A stretch of DNA of 64,000 nt, taken from contig JABVXU010000298.1 of the NCBI GenBank assembly GCA_013365365.1, positions 1-64,000 on the forward strand. Direction: 5' to 3'. Position 1 is the stretch's first letter; the number at the start of each line of letters is the position of its first letter. A program made the translations under genes and the position numbers. This DNA comes from Cruorifilaria tuberocauda (taxonomy: Eukaryota > Nematoda > Chromadorea > Rhabditida > Onchocercidae). Positions 46,201-57,800 of this stretch are shown here, one piece after another. The notes beneath the pieces are model-generated. The model made no database searches. It had not been told where the DNA came from and was given only the letters and a program-made list of their open reading frames with translations.

Positions 46201-49200
46201 ATAAAAAAAAGGTGTGTTTATCGATTATAGGAATATTCCAACTGTCATTATAGGAATATACTGCAGAATTAGGGATGTTTACATAATTCTGAAGCCATAA
46301 ACTTGTTGGGAATAATGTGTCATGTGGAATCGTGTTTTACAGGTTTGGCCGGAAAATGAAATAGGTGCAGTTATTATTGTTCCAAGCCGAGAGTTAGCAA
46401 AACAAGTTGGCACAGTTTGTAAATTCTTTGCGGATGCGCTTTCTCTCAGTATGTGTGTAATGATTGGTGGAAAAACAGGAAAAGGCAACTCAAAGTTAAC
46501 CCAGTCTTTAAAGTTTGTTTTACTCCCACCGTTCTTCATCAAATGAAAATAACTGTCGTTGGTGGTATTATTATATATAGAATTTTAAATCTGTAATTAC
46601 AATTTTCCACTTTATTGCTAAAAGTTGCAACGGAAGTAAATTGTATTTGTTGGTAATATCATTTTGAACGTTTACTTATGCTTTCGAATGTTTGAATAAT
46701 TTATAGGATGCATTGGTATTTATTCTATAAAAAAGTTTAATTTTAGCGCTGCAGTAATAATAGCTACTCCTGGAAGATTGCAGTCATTAATATCATGTAA
46801 TTCAGATTTCAAAAAAGCTTTAAAAGCTCTTGAAATATTGATTATTGATGAAGCGGATCGATATACCGATCCAAATTTCAAAGCTAGGTAAGTAAAAAAT
46901 TTAGCAGTGTTACAAATTCAAAATCTACTTTCAGTCTTACCATGATGTAAGAGCTTACATTCAGTTATTGCACATATCATTTTAGCATGACTGAAATTTT
47001 GGAATCTTTGCCCAAACAGAGGAGGACTGGTTTATTCTCTGCAACGCAGGCCAAAGAAGTCGAAGAAATCGTGAAGTTTGGATTGAGGTTTTTCATTTCA
47101 ATAGTATCGTCTAAATTATTAGCTATCAGTTTGCTTTGCTAAACATTCTAAATTTGGATAAAATGTCGAATTTCTAAATTTTTACAGAAATCCCACACAA
47201 GTTATAATTACAAATTATGGTTTAATGCTTGATTCAATTGATTCGGTGAAGACAATATCACCAATTACGCTGAATAATTTTTATGTGGTTTGTTTTTCTC
47301 AATTTAGCTTTCAAATTGTTTCTGAAATTCTCGCAATGTGCTTCGTTATTCTCGCAATGAAATATATCTGCGATCACGGGAATAGAAAAATGAAAAGTAT
47401 TTTTCTTCTGTTTTAAAACTGACATTTTTAATGCTCTCGACAGTGCATTTTTTGAGAATATTTTAAAATATCAACTTATTTGTTTTTTTTTTAACGTCTC
47501 ACTCATTACTTCTCGTGAACGTCTCCAATCTCTGACTGTTTCTTTTTCCCAAATTTGGTTTTTTGCGCTTGAGTTCAATTTGTTTAGGTAGTGAAAGCTG
47601 ACCAGAAATTACATCTGTTGATAGAATTTATTCGAAATCATCCAAAATCAAAAATACTAATCTTTTTTTCGACTTGTCAATGTGTTGAATACATGCAGAT
47701 AATATTGAAGAGTTTTATTAAAAAAAGACAAATATTTGCTTTGCATGGAAAGAAAAAGAAAAAAACAAAGAACCAGGTATGATTTTTGACTTATCATTTT
47801 ATTTACCGTCTCTCTTTAATTCAAGAAAATTATATTTTATATAGTTTATATCCTATAAAGCGATTAATTATAATAAATAGAGCATTATTTTAGGAATGCA
47901 TTCAAAAATTTGGAATTTCCTGGATTTCAAATTTATCTATTCAAATTTCGATTAATTTATCCTAATTATAGTTGCAAAGTTTCCGAAGAATTGGCAGATC
48001 ACTAATGCTATGTACAGATGTACTCTCTCGGGGTATCGATGTTGATAATATCGATTGGGTTGTCCAGTTTGACGTGCCAAAACAAACTAGGTTTTTTTTT
48101 TTCACTTCGTTTTTTTGCTTTAACCAAATCTATTTCTGATTTAGCAGAAAGCTGGAATCAATGATTCATTAAGCACTTATGATGAGTTCTTAAAAGTATA
48201 AATGAAATTAAAATAATATATAACAAGGAAACCGTTAAGGTTTCATGTTACATCCTCGAAAAATGGTTATTCAGAATTTCTGATCCAAAGAAGTACGGTA
48301 TTAATTTCTAAAAGATGTGTTAGGAAATTTATCGGTCTTAATACAAGTGAAATTTTTCGCATGGGAATGATTATTTAACATATATAAAATCACATTAAGA
48401 AAAATATCAAGAGAACATAAAATGATGGTACCATTTTTTTCAATCCATTTTAAAACTTCAAGATGGGATATTTCATGTGCCTCAAGCTCTTAAATATTCT
48501 TTTACCTTAGATATACAAAATCAGCTTACTTACTACTTGACTAATAATCAAAGTACATATCTATAATATTAAGAACTGCTTCTGAATTTTCCAGTTGGTT
48601 TGTCCATCGTGCTGGTCGGAGTGGAAGGTGTGGTAAATTAGGAAATAATGTATTGCTCCTTACACCAGAAGAAACAGCTTACATCGAGTTTATCCAAAAA
48701 TACGAGAAAGTTTCGTTGATTGAAATGGGAGTAAATTTGAAGGAAAACGATTTTGGAGCGGAACAGATAAGACTGCATATTGTTGAGATGGCCTCAAAGG
48801 AGCGGTATGTTGCTTTTTGAACTATTCAACTAGAACGCAAAGTCTTTTGCTGATTTGAGAACTCTTCATTGCATCTCAACAGCCACTGTCGTACTATCCC
48901 ACCATAACAAAGGTATTACTTAGTGCGTGGTGATTCAAAAGAACATAGTGCCATTTATATAGCGTGGAGATTGGCGTTCAAAATCTGATATATGCATTTA
49001 ATTAGTTTTTACGACTTGTAAAACCTCATAAAACAGTTAATCAAACTTGTTCAGAGAAATCTTGGAGTGTGGTACTCGAGCATTTATGTCATTCGTTGAA
49101 TCATATGTACGGCATGATTGCAACGTAGTATGCTCCTTTAAAGGTAATGAAGTCTTTTTTTTCATTTCATTTATCTCCTACGAAATATTATTAGCCAAAG

Positions 49201-49779
49201 TAATCACGGAATTCAGAAATCTGAAAAGTTTTCAGAACTCTAAATTGTAGACTTGGATATTATTGGTTATGGCCATGCTTACGGGTTGCTGCGTCTTCCG
49301 CGTATGAAAGAATTCCAGCGTAGCGATTTGAGTAAATTTAAACGCTCTGAATTGAATACTTCAGAAATACCTTATAAAAATGTTGAAAAGGAGAAGCGGA
49401 GACAAGAAAAGCTTTTGCTTTTGAAAACCAAGGATAAATCAATAAAAAAGGTATATTGCTCAATTCCAATATCTTTTTCTTGCATTATGTTCGCCATTTT
49501 ATGAAACTACTGAGTCCTCATTGAAGCTTTTGTGGCTATAAGTCAGAATTGTAGTAAATTTGGGTACATAGACATTTCATAAAATTGCAGGCAGGCAGAA
49601 CTAAGAAAAAGAGATGTGTCAGGCAAGCATCCAAAAATTCCGTGAAAAAGCGACGGCACAGCGAAACCGAAGAGAACATGGACGATCTCGAATCAGATTT
49701 CGCACTGCTAAAGAAATTAAAAAAAGGAAGACTGGAAAAGAAGGAATATAATGAAGTAATGGTTGATAGTTCCTGTTAA
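43243..49779 (+). CDS. ddx55: DEAD-box RNA helicase DDX55 / Spb4
   Basis: Twelve phased exons: 43243-43341, 46092-46211, 46343-46512, 46747-46887, 46986-47087, 47188-47287, 47588-47776, 47972-48090, 48595-48804, 49055-49143, 49251-49450 and 49591-49779; 575 residues (human 600). Motifs in order: Q motif [21 protein letters not shown], Ia PSRELA, Ib [51 protein letters not shown]. Family-specific C-terminal signatures are [31 protein letters not shown] and [18 protein letters not shown]55/Spb4 remodels pre-60S particles in the nucleolus. Oddities: motif Ia has Ser for Thr, motif V has Ser for Ala, and the segment after DEAD is RYTD rather than RLLD. The 2.75-kb first intron contains another complete gene. 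Confidence 0.95.
44289..44975 (+). CDS. small single-pass membrane protein nested in DDX55 intron 1
   Basis: Two exons (44289-44432 and 44799-44975), joined in phase, encode 106 residues. The N-terminal half is polar ([20 protein letters not shown], then a GRKGKKSW stretch and a helical [10 protein letters not shown]). Exon 2 starts with [20 protein letters not shown], a single membrane helix at about residues 50-72, then a conserved-looking basic tail with [17 protein letters not shown] and a C-terminal [10 protein letters not shown]. The ATG follows a GTCCTTCAG acceptor by 21 bases, suggesting independent spliced-leader maturation. GC content is higher than in the surrounding intron. I do not recognise the family. 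The topology (N-terminus short and cytosolic or luminal, basic tail) suggests a small ER or plasma-membrane protein. Confidence 0.82.
45653..45682 (+). repeat. (CACTAA)n short tandem repeat
   Basis: Five near-perfect CACTAA hexamers in DDX55 intron 1. They are not the nematode telomere unit TTAGGC. Confidence 0.9.
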
Positions 49780-50695
49780 ATTATCAGATGTTATTAAGCT
49801 TCAGATTTCATTACGAAAATTTTAAGACGTAAAGCAAAATTGTTTAAGAAATTTACATTGACGTATGAAATACCTTTAATGCTTAATTACGATATTTACG
49901 TACAAGGAGATAAGGCAAAGCTAAGAGACTTATTGACATAGGAAGTGAAATGCTTGTTTATTGTGATATTGTGTATTGACTATTGTGAATATTTGAAATT
50001 TCGTTGATGGACAATAGTCACACAATCTGTTAAAAGCAAATTTCGGGTTCTGCACAATTTCAATTAACTGATTAAATGAAGACATATCTAAAAATACTTA
50101 ATCAATAACGACATAAATCTCTTGTCTATTCACTGATGTGTAAAGCAATACTGTATAGAATTCAGGAATCAGTTTTATATATTCTCCTTGGATTGATGTT
50201 GAGTTTGTTCGGTAAATGCATTTTATTACTCACAGTTATAACAATTCTACTCTGCAACAGAAAAACTTTTACAATGAAATGTGGGGAAGATGGCACATTG
50301 ATGGACCTCGTAAGGCGAGAAAAAGTAAAGGTGGAGAATTCAAAAGTCATAAAAATTAAATTTGAAATTGAAACGGTGAGTATACAGCAAATGAAAAATG
50401 ATAGGATGAAAAAGAAAAAAAAGAGTCTATAAAGGAAGAACACGGATATCAACGATCAATCCGCTTTGCTCTTCTCCAAAACTTAAACATATCTCAAAAC
50501 TGTCGGGATTCCCACCGTTCAGTGAAAGTTTCTGTAAATATTCGAAGTTTTTCGTAGACTAACTGGCGCCCTATTCATCACTCACAATCAAAAAAGAATG
50601 AAATAATTTCGCTGGGAGAGAGACAATGAAAATGAATTATGATAACATGTTTCCACGGCGTCGTCCATTCCGCAGTATCCAATAATGACTTCAAC
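49780..50695. other. convergent 3' region between DDX55 and G-gamma
   Basis: It holds both 3' UTRs. At about 50136-50450 both strands are open for nearly 100 codons, but neither side shows a known domain or good splice sites. A CTTTTCAC-type Lys-rich plus-strand tail looks like A-rich sequence. I do not call a gene. Confidence 0.4.
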
Positions 50696-51456
50696 TTAAA
50701 GTAGCAAACACTGAAAGGAACTTTTAGGCCGAAATGGATTCATTTTATCGTTCGAAAAGCCCGTTAATAATATATCATCTCGCTGACAATCTTGCGTATA
50801 CCTGAAACTTCAACGATTTAATAAAACAAATATTTCGCAGCTATAATATACCTAACACATTAATCACGGAATTTTACCAAATAGAAACATTTTTCCTTGT
50901 TTCTGTTTCCAAACATTTACTTAAAAGGAATATAAGTTTAATTATTCAAATGTAGACAGAATAAGTTCATTTGACTAGATTTAACGCAACAATATGTCCA
51001 AGAATTATATCAAAATTCAGATACACTATACCTTATTTGAATAAAGAATACCAAATTCCGAATACCACGTTTGGAAATCAGTAGTACTCCATATATAAGA
51101 AAAAATGAATGACCTAGCAGTTGGCGGAGATGACAAATAATACATGTAGGAAGATGAAAGGTTGATCCCCCATCTTTTTAACTTTCTACTCCACAAGCAA
51201 ATTTCCAATAATTCTTATCATATATCACTACCAACTGAATAATACCTTATTCCATTTCGATGATTTTTGCATAATTCATAAAAACATGAGTAAATAACTA
51301 AAGGATACATAAGTACAAAATTTCCAAAGTTGAAACTTACCGCACTAAATCACTAGCCGTTTGAGAAACCGTCGTACGACGCAAATTACGTTCTCGGCGT
51401 AGTTGTTCTACAACGCTTCGAGCTTGCTGCACGGAATGAGCATCTCTTGCACTCAT
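50696..51456 (-). CDS. gpc: heterotrimeric G protein gamma subunit
   Basis: Two phased exons (51456-51341 and 50801-50696) encode 73 residues, the usual G-gamma length. Exon 1 gives the N-terminal helix QQARSVVEQLRRERNLRRTT followed by VSQTASDLVR, matching the family's ARK-VEQL-ME--I-R--VS-AA-DL. Exon 2 contains ILLTGFSNDKMNPFRP, including the conserved NPFR, and ends in the CaaX box CLLL, predicting geranylgeranylation and carboxyl methylation. The protein would bind a G-beta propeller and anchor the dimer to the plasma membrane. The usual DPLL reads DDILLT here. Which C. elegans paralogue (gpc-1 or gpc-2) it matches I cannot tell. It is divergent from RRP5, with about 400 bases between start codons. 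Confidence 0.9.
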
Positions 51457-51859
51457 TTTATTCGTATTTTACAATCAATTTATGAATCCTGCACAAAGAT
51501 TCAAAAGGTATGGTTTAAACTTACTGTACAAGTCGTATATTAAATATTTGTTGTTAATATAAGAAAATTAAATATTGTATGTAATAATCAGAAATCCAGA
51601 TCTCCAATTAAAAAAACACGTAACGAACACGTATGACAGGCAAATATCTTCAAATATCAACACCCACCTCTCTAACAGCGATACGTAACGTTAGTCATAA
51701 TTTAACGCGTTGTTGTTATATCCTGACGCGCTGCGTGGTTTTTGTTGCGAAAGGTTAGTTTAATCTACGTGTGGTTATTTCTGATCATAGTGATTCAAGA
51801 TACAAGGAGTCGTTCAGTTTTTCAAAACTAGAAATTTTTATTTCAGAGAAATCGCAAAT
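51457..51859. promoter_or_regulatory. divergent promoter, G-gamma and RRP5
   Basis: A 403-base interval between head-to-head start codons. It contains TTTATTTCAG at 51837-51846, the probable spliced-leader acceptor of RRP5, 14 bases before its ATG. No clear TATA element was seen. A GC-richer core at about 51660-51750, with several ACGCG/AACGCGT elements, is the likely promoter. Confidence 0.5.
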
Positions 51860-54800
51860 ATGGAAGTTGATTTTCCACGTGAGGACTTATCCGTAAGCAG
51901 AAAACGTCGGGGAACATGCTCAGATTATAATGAAGCAACGAACACCAAGGTGAATTTTCAATTGAAGTAATGTAGAATTCTTCAGTGCAAAAATTGTGCT
52001 AATAATCGTACTGATAATGTTAAATTAATAACTATGATGGGGTCACAAATAGCGATAACAGCGTTAAATAATAATAATAATGTCATAATAGTAGTAATAG
52101 TAATACCAATAATAATAATTTATGATAATAAATAAAAACTAATGGGAATGATAATAATAATGATGGCAGAAACAGAAAATAGATGACCATGACTATCGCC
52201 CAGTGACGATGGTGATCATTGATAATAAACGATTGTAATAACTTAGTAGTAGTGTAATAACAATAGTAATAAGAGTAATGGTATTATAAAATAAATTGTA
52301 AAGAGCTACTTAGCAGGATATCAAAGGATAAAGGGGTCGAAATTATCAAAGTTGTCAAAATTTTCAGCAGCGATCAATCAGAAATGAGTCAAAGTCTGAA
52401 TATGATGGTGTATGGAATCACCGTATAACTCCAAATGTTGTTAGTGAAGGAATGCTTGGATTGGGTGTTATTATGAAAGTAAGTTTTTGAAGTGGTTTAC
52501 AGTTTTTTTTTTTGTTTCACGAACTTTATGTGAAGCAAGATATGGCTTCAACGACTAAGTTGGGAATTTTTTTAATGAATTCTTCTATGAAAGTATTTAG
52601 ATTAAAGAGACAGAGATACTATTGGAATGCTCGGATAGTGTTATTGTTAAAGTTCCTGTTCAAAATTTTGGGAGCTTGCTGTTGGAAACATTAAAGAATT
52701 CATCTCTTACACTGGAAGATATCTTTAAAATTGGTCAAATGCTAGCATTTAAAGTGATCAGAGCTAGAGAAATTCATGGTACTTTTATAATTTTTAGTTT
52801 TTATTTTTTGTATTTAATTTCTACAAAATTCGATCTTAACATTTGTAGTATGTAATGCGAAATAAAAGTTCTCTTTGCTTACGGTAGACTGGGGGAATAT
52901 TTTGGCAAAAGTTCTCTCGTTTAACCTAAAACTTCTGCAGATTTAATAATAATGTCATTTTATCATTTTAGATTGCAATTTAAGGTTATCGAAAATTGTA
53001 ATACTGCCATTAATCAAATTTAGCAAAATGTTTCGATCAGTTGACTAATCAATTAAACGTGAAGAAATAAACAGTTGTACATGAAGATGAGCTTAAACAA
53101 GCAGAAAAAAAAGAGTTTGCGCATTTTATTTATAGTTACTCAGAAAAAAGGAAACAAGACTTCATATTCATATCCTATTGTCAGTTGTGATCCACTAGTT
53201 GTCAATTTCCATCTCAATCCTGGTGCTCTAACCAATGGTCTTGTGCTTAATGGTATTGTGGAAAGTGTAGAAGATAAAGGTATAATTTCAAAAAAACTCT
53301 CTTATTTATGATTTAAAGTTGTTTTTCTTCTATTTCTATTAGTCTTAATGAAAAGATTGTTTCAGGTGTTATTATCAGTCTTGGATTGCAATCAGTTGAA
53401 TTAAAAGGATTTCTAGCAAAAAAACATTTACCATCCGCCGCTTTTGAAGTCGAAAATTTAGCACAAGGACAACCACTATTGTTAAGAATACAGAATGAAA
53501 ATTCAACAAATAAAGTAATATCAATTTTTCAATTTTAGATAGCTTTATATTGAAACTGTAATTAATTTCTTTTCTTGTTTCAGAGATTAAATTTTCTCTG
53601 AATATTTTGAGCAATAACTTCTTAATTTCGGAAGGTTTTCAAAAGTTCATTAAATTAAATTTTTTATTATAGAAAGCACGAGTCATTAGTCTATCTATGG
53701 TACCTGAAATGGTATGCTTAAACGATACTGCTATAGAAACGCTCAAACTGAACGATTTAATGCCAGGCACTTTACTTTTAGTAAATCCATTGCAACCAAC
53801 GACCAACGGCGTTTATGTCAACATTGGGAATGGTGAACATTATAGTTTCAGATGATTTTTTAAATTTGATCGTATCAAGTTTTTGTAAATAATATTTTCA
53901 ACTTTTGTTAAATTATGGGAAGATCTGAATAATAAATGTGTTTCTTCGAAGTAAGGAAATGATCCTGGAAGAAATTTTATAAAGGCTAGAGATCACTGAT
54001 TGTATCACTGAATCTCGAAATTGAGATTGAGATCCCTCTTTTCAGGATTAATGCGCGGAAATTGGATAGACATGATTTAGTTCTATTTTCAGTATTTTTC
54101 TATATATGTCTTGGAACAATAAAAGACATTCCTTTTTTTCTAAAAGAAGTGGTTTTCTTTTTTTGGTTTTTGTTAGTTTCATAAATATTTCAGGCATAAA
54201 AGGATATGTAAGCAGGCAACATTTACCACCGAGATATCGCAACGACCCATTCAAGTGTTTGAAGCCTTTTAAAACAATTGTGATGTTTTGTCAGCAAAAT
54301 AGCAATCTGTTAGCATTGAATGCTCATCCGGATATTATTGCCGTTAGTAAGGTCGTAAAACGAACTAATTTTGGAGTACGTTATTTTCTTCTGTTATTCA
54401 TAACTACTTAAATCAATAATGACTAACGGTTGATGCATTGAACTTTTTTCTGTAATATATATAATCATATTCAGAAAGCTATCACCATTAATTTTATTTG
54501 GTTTTTCTCTGTTGTGACTGATCGTTATCACTTTTTTATTTTTTGCTTCTTTTGGTGTAAATTAAATTCAGTAAATAATAGATGAATAACTATGCTTGAT
54601 TTTTAATGGATCTAGTATTTTTCTCTCATTTTATAATTTCAATATAGAATTTTCAACAAATTTGCCTTGTTTCGTTTTCCCTGCTTTTGGTTTTCAGAAT
54701 ATTCACATTGGCGATATTATTGGTTGCAAGGTAAGCAGTGTGGATAAAAATGGAAATGTGAGTTTTGATGTGTCAGTACATAAAGATGAAAAAAATTCGT

Positions 54801-57800
54801 TGGTTACAGCATTCGCGAGGAAAACTGAACTAGAAGGTTTACATCCATCTTTATATTTCTACTCTATGGATTCTTTATTTTTCTGTGTGTTTAAGTCAAT
54901 AATTAAAAGGAATGTAATGGATCTCTTCTAATGAATATTTCAAAGTTGTCATAGAAATTTTGTTTTTTATTTCTAAACTAATGAAATTTTCGGTGCATTT
55001 ATCCTAATGTCAGTTGATGAATTAATTTATTTAATCAGATATTCATTGCGCTTTTATTTGCGTAAATGTACTTTGCAGCCTACATCTGCTTGGCAGAATT
55101 CTCAGTTTCAGTCATTTCTTTAATTTGTCCATTGGTGCGGAATCGGCAGCTGTCAAATTTCTTAAGCATCATTTTAGATCGTGTTGAATACAAAAAGGGA
55201 ACAACATATCAAGCACGTGTGCTCTCATTCAAAATGGTTGAAAGAATATTAATAGTTGCGACACGGAAAGATATTTTAGCGCAAAAAATGGTCGGTGTAA
55301 AAGTAAGGCTTCTTTTCCAATTTTTAATATTTCATTGGTTTATCATGTTATTGAAATCGGTTTTTAAATAATTATTGTTTTTTCTGAAATTAAACAGAGA
55401 CATGAATGGAATACTTTGACTTTCATATAATTACAGTTAATAGCCCTTCAGTTTGCTTTTAATATACCCGTCTTTTTGTCATATTTTCAAATTATTGATT
55501 TAATGCATTCCGTTATTTATCATTTTGTAATGAAAATGTTGGATGAATATATTTGCTCAATTTATTTATCCCCTTCTTGCAGGATGCTGTTCCTGGTGAA
55601 AAAGTCACTGCAAAAGTGCAGTCTGTGCTAGCTAAGGGATTATTGGTCAAAATATATAATTCAATTCCAGGATTCATATCCAAAATCCATCTTTCTGACA
55701 AGTTGATCACACGAATTGACAAACATTTCGTCGTTGGTAAATTTTTTCCGTATTTTATTAGATTCTTTATTAAGCCCAAGTAATTTATCTCTTGATTACC
55801 ATCGGAATTGTCACTCATCTTCATTTCAATCCATCAGTGATGTTGTTGAATAACATCTGAGGTTTTCTTCATTCGTTAAGATCTTCATGGAATATTAATC
55901 ATATGATTAGTTTTTAGAAATGATATCGTTTGATAAAATCTGTGTTTTTCCAAATATGTTTTCTGTAATATTTGTTATTTTATATTTATTTTTATCTTGA
56001 GGTGACGAGCTGAATTGTCGTATTTTGAACGTGAATAAGTCTAAAGAGCAACTTATGCTGACAAATAAGCAATCCCTTATAACAAACCAAGACACAATTA
56101 TCAAGAATTATGCAGAGGTTGCTACTAGTACAATATCCACTGGTTATATTATCTCTCAGCTTCCAAATGGTGGACTTATCATAGGTTTTTATGGCGGAAC
56201 TCGCGGATTCATGTTTCCAAAAGAAGCGGAACGATTAGGAACCAACTTAAAGTATGTCTGGTATTGTTTTCCAGTCTTGTTATTTCGATGAGTATTTTCT
56301 TATCCAACTACGAAATCGTAGAAATTTTTTACTTCACTTCCAATCGGTAATGAATACGATCTACAAAATTAATTCCAGCTTCTCAATTTTTAGAACGATT
56401 CATCTTCTTTTCTTTAGAATTGGCCTCACAGTCCGTATTCGCGTGATCAGTGTTGATCCGCTACGTGAACATATGTTAGTTGCGGTAGTGGATAGAGCTA
56501 ATGGTGGAACTCCGATTGCGAAGACTCAAGTTTGATTTTAATCTAGATTTCCGGAAAATTGAATGATTTATATTAATACTGTTTAACGGAGCTTTATAAG
56601 CCAATTATTAAGATGAATTATCTTTATTATTGTTGAATGAAGCTAACATTCCTAGTCAATGGTTTCAATTTCCTCCGTTCTATAGCTTGAGCTTTAGATC
56701 AAAGTAGCTGATTTAAAAGTAATTCTTTGAAATTTGAAAAAAGTTCTATCGAGGAAGGAAGGATAAAAATAAATTTCTGGTTATAAATTTTTTTTTTCTA
56801 TTGATGTTTAAACTTTAGCCATTTGTTATCGATGAAGAGAATCTTGTATCTTTTTCGGCAGTTGTTATGAACATTTCGTCAAATGACGATAAGTTAAAAC
56901 AGAACGAGATTTTGAACGTTGCTGTTCGGCTTGGAAAGAAATCGGTTGTTTAACTCATTTTAATTATTCATTAGCAATGGTTTTTTCGCTTTTTTCATTT
57001 ACCCATATAAGAAGGAATAGAGAATATCATTCTATCGATTTGAAGGAAATTTTTTATGGAAGTCAGTCTTACTTCAGAGTGGAAAAGTGCAAGCATTTAT
57101 TCCAAAAGAATTACTGAGTGATTACCTTGATTTACCATTCTCTTCACTAAGCGAAAGCATTGCAATTGGAAGTGTGCTGCCGAAAGTTACAGTGCTAGGT
57201 GATGTTGCCGGAAATCTTAAGGTTGATCAATTTTCAATCCAAAATTTATTTAATGTTTCAAAGTTCAATTTTTAAGACTATTAATTTTATAGATAGACTT
57301 GATTCAGAGCCTCATCAAATATGAGTAAATTATTGCTCAGTTTAAGAAGTTATATCATTATACTACTGATAGAGTAACAAATGTTTCAATTTCTGCTGCA
57401 CAGAAGTTTTGAAATTAATGGGATTCTATTGAAATAATATTTCAGATGGCGGGTAAACGTTTCATGATCGATTGGTTAGAGAAACATCCGCGCATCATTG
57501 GTATTCAAAATCTTGCCAAAGGAGAACTTGTTTGTGGTAACATAATTCAGAAGCATCGGAAAATGGGATATTTTGTTGAATTGGCAGGTGGCTCAGCTCT
57601 TACAGCTCCAGCACGCTTTATACGTCCAATGTCAATGCGTAAGTTGTTGACATGATCAAGTATCTTCTTCAAAAATCCTCTGAATTTATGTTTTTGTGTC
57701 ATTTGTGTTATATCTGAGATATTTTTGAAGCTGGTACAATTTATTGAAATAATGGCGAATTTTTTAGATGAACTTCAAATCGGACAGACCGTTGTGGCAC

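Noticed and set aside
50136..50452. Overlapping frames of nearly 100 codons on both strands
   Set aside because: Hydrophobic and Lys-rich low-complexity composition, no family. Lies in the 3' region between convergent genes; the true second exon of G-gamma was found at 50696-50801 instead.
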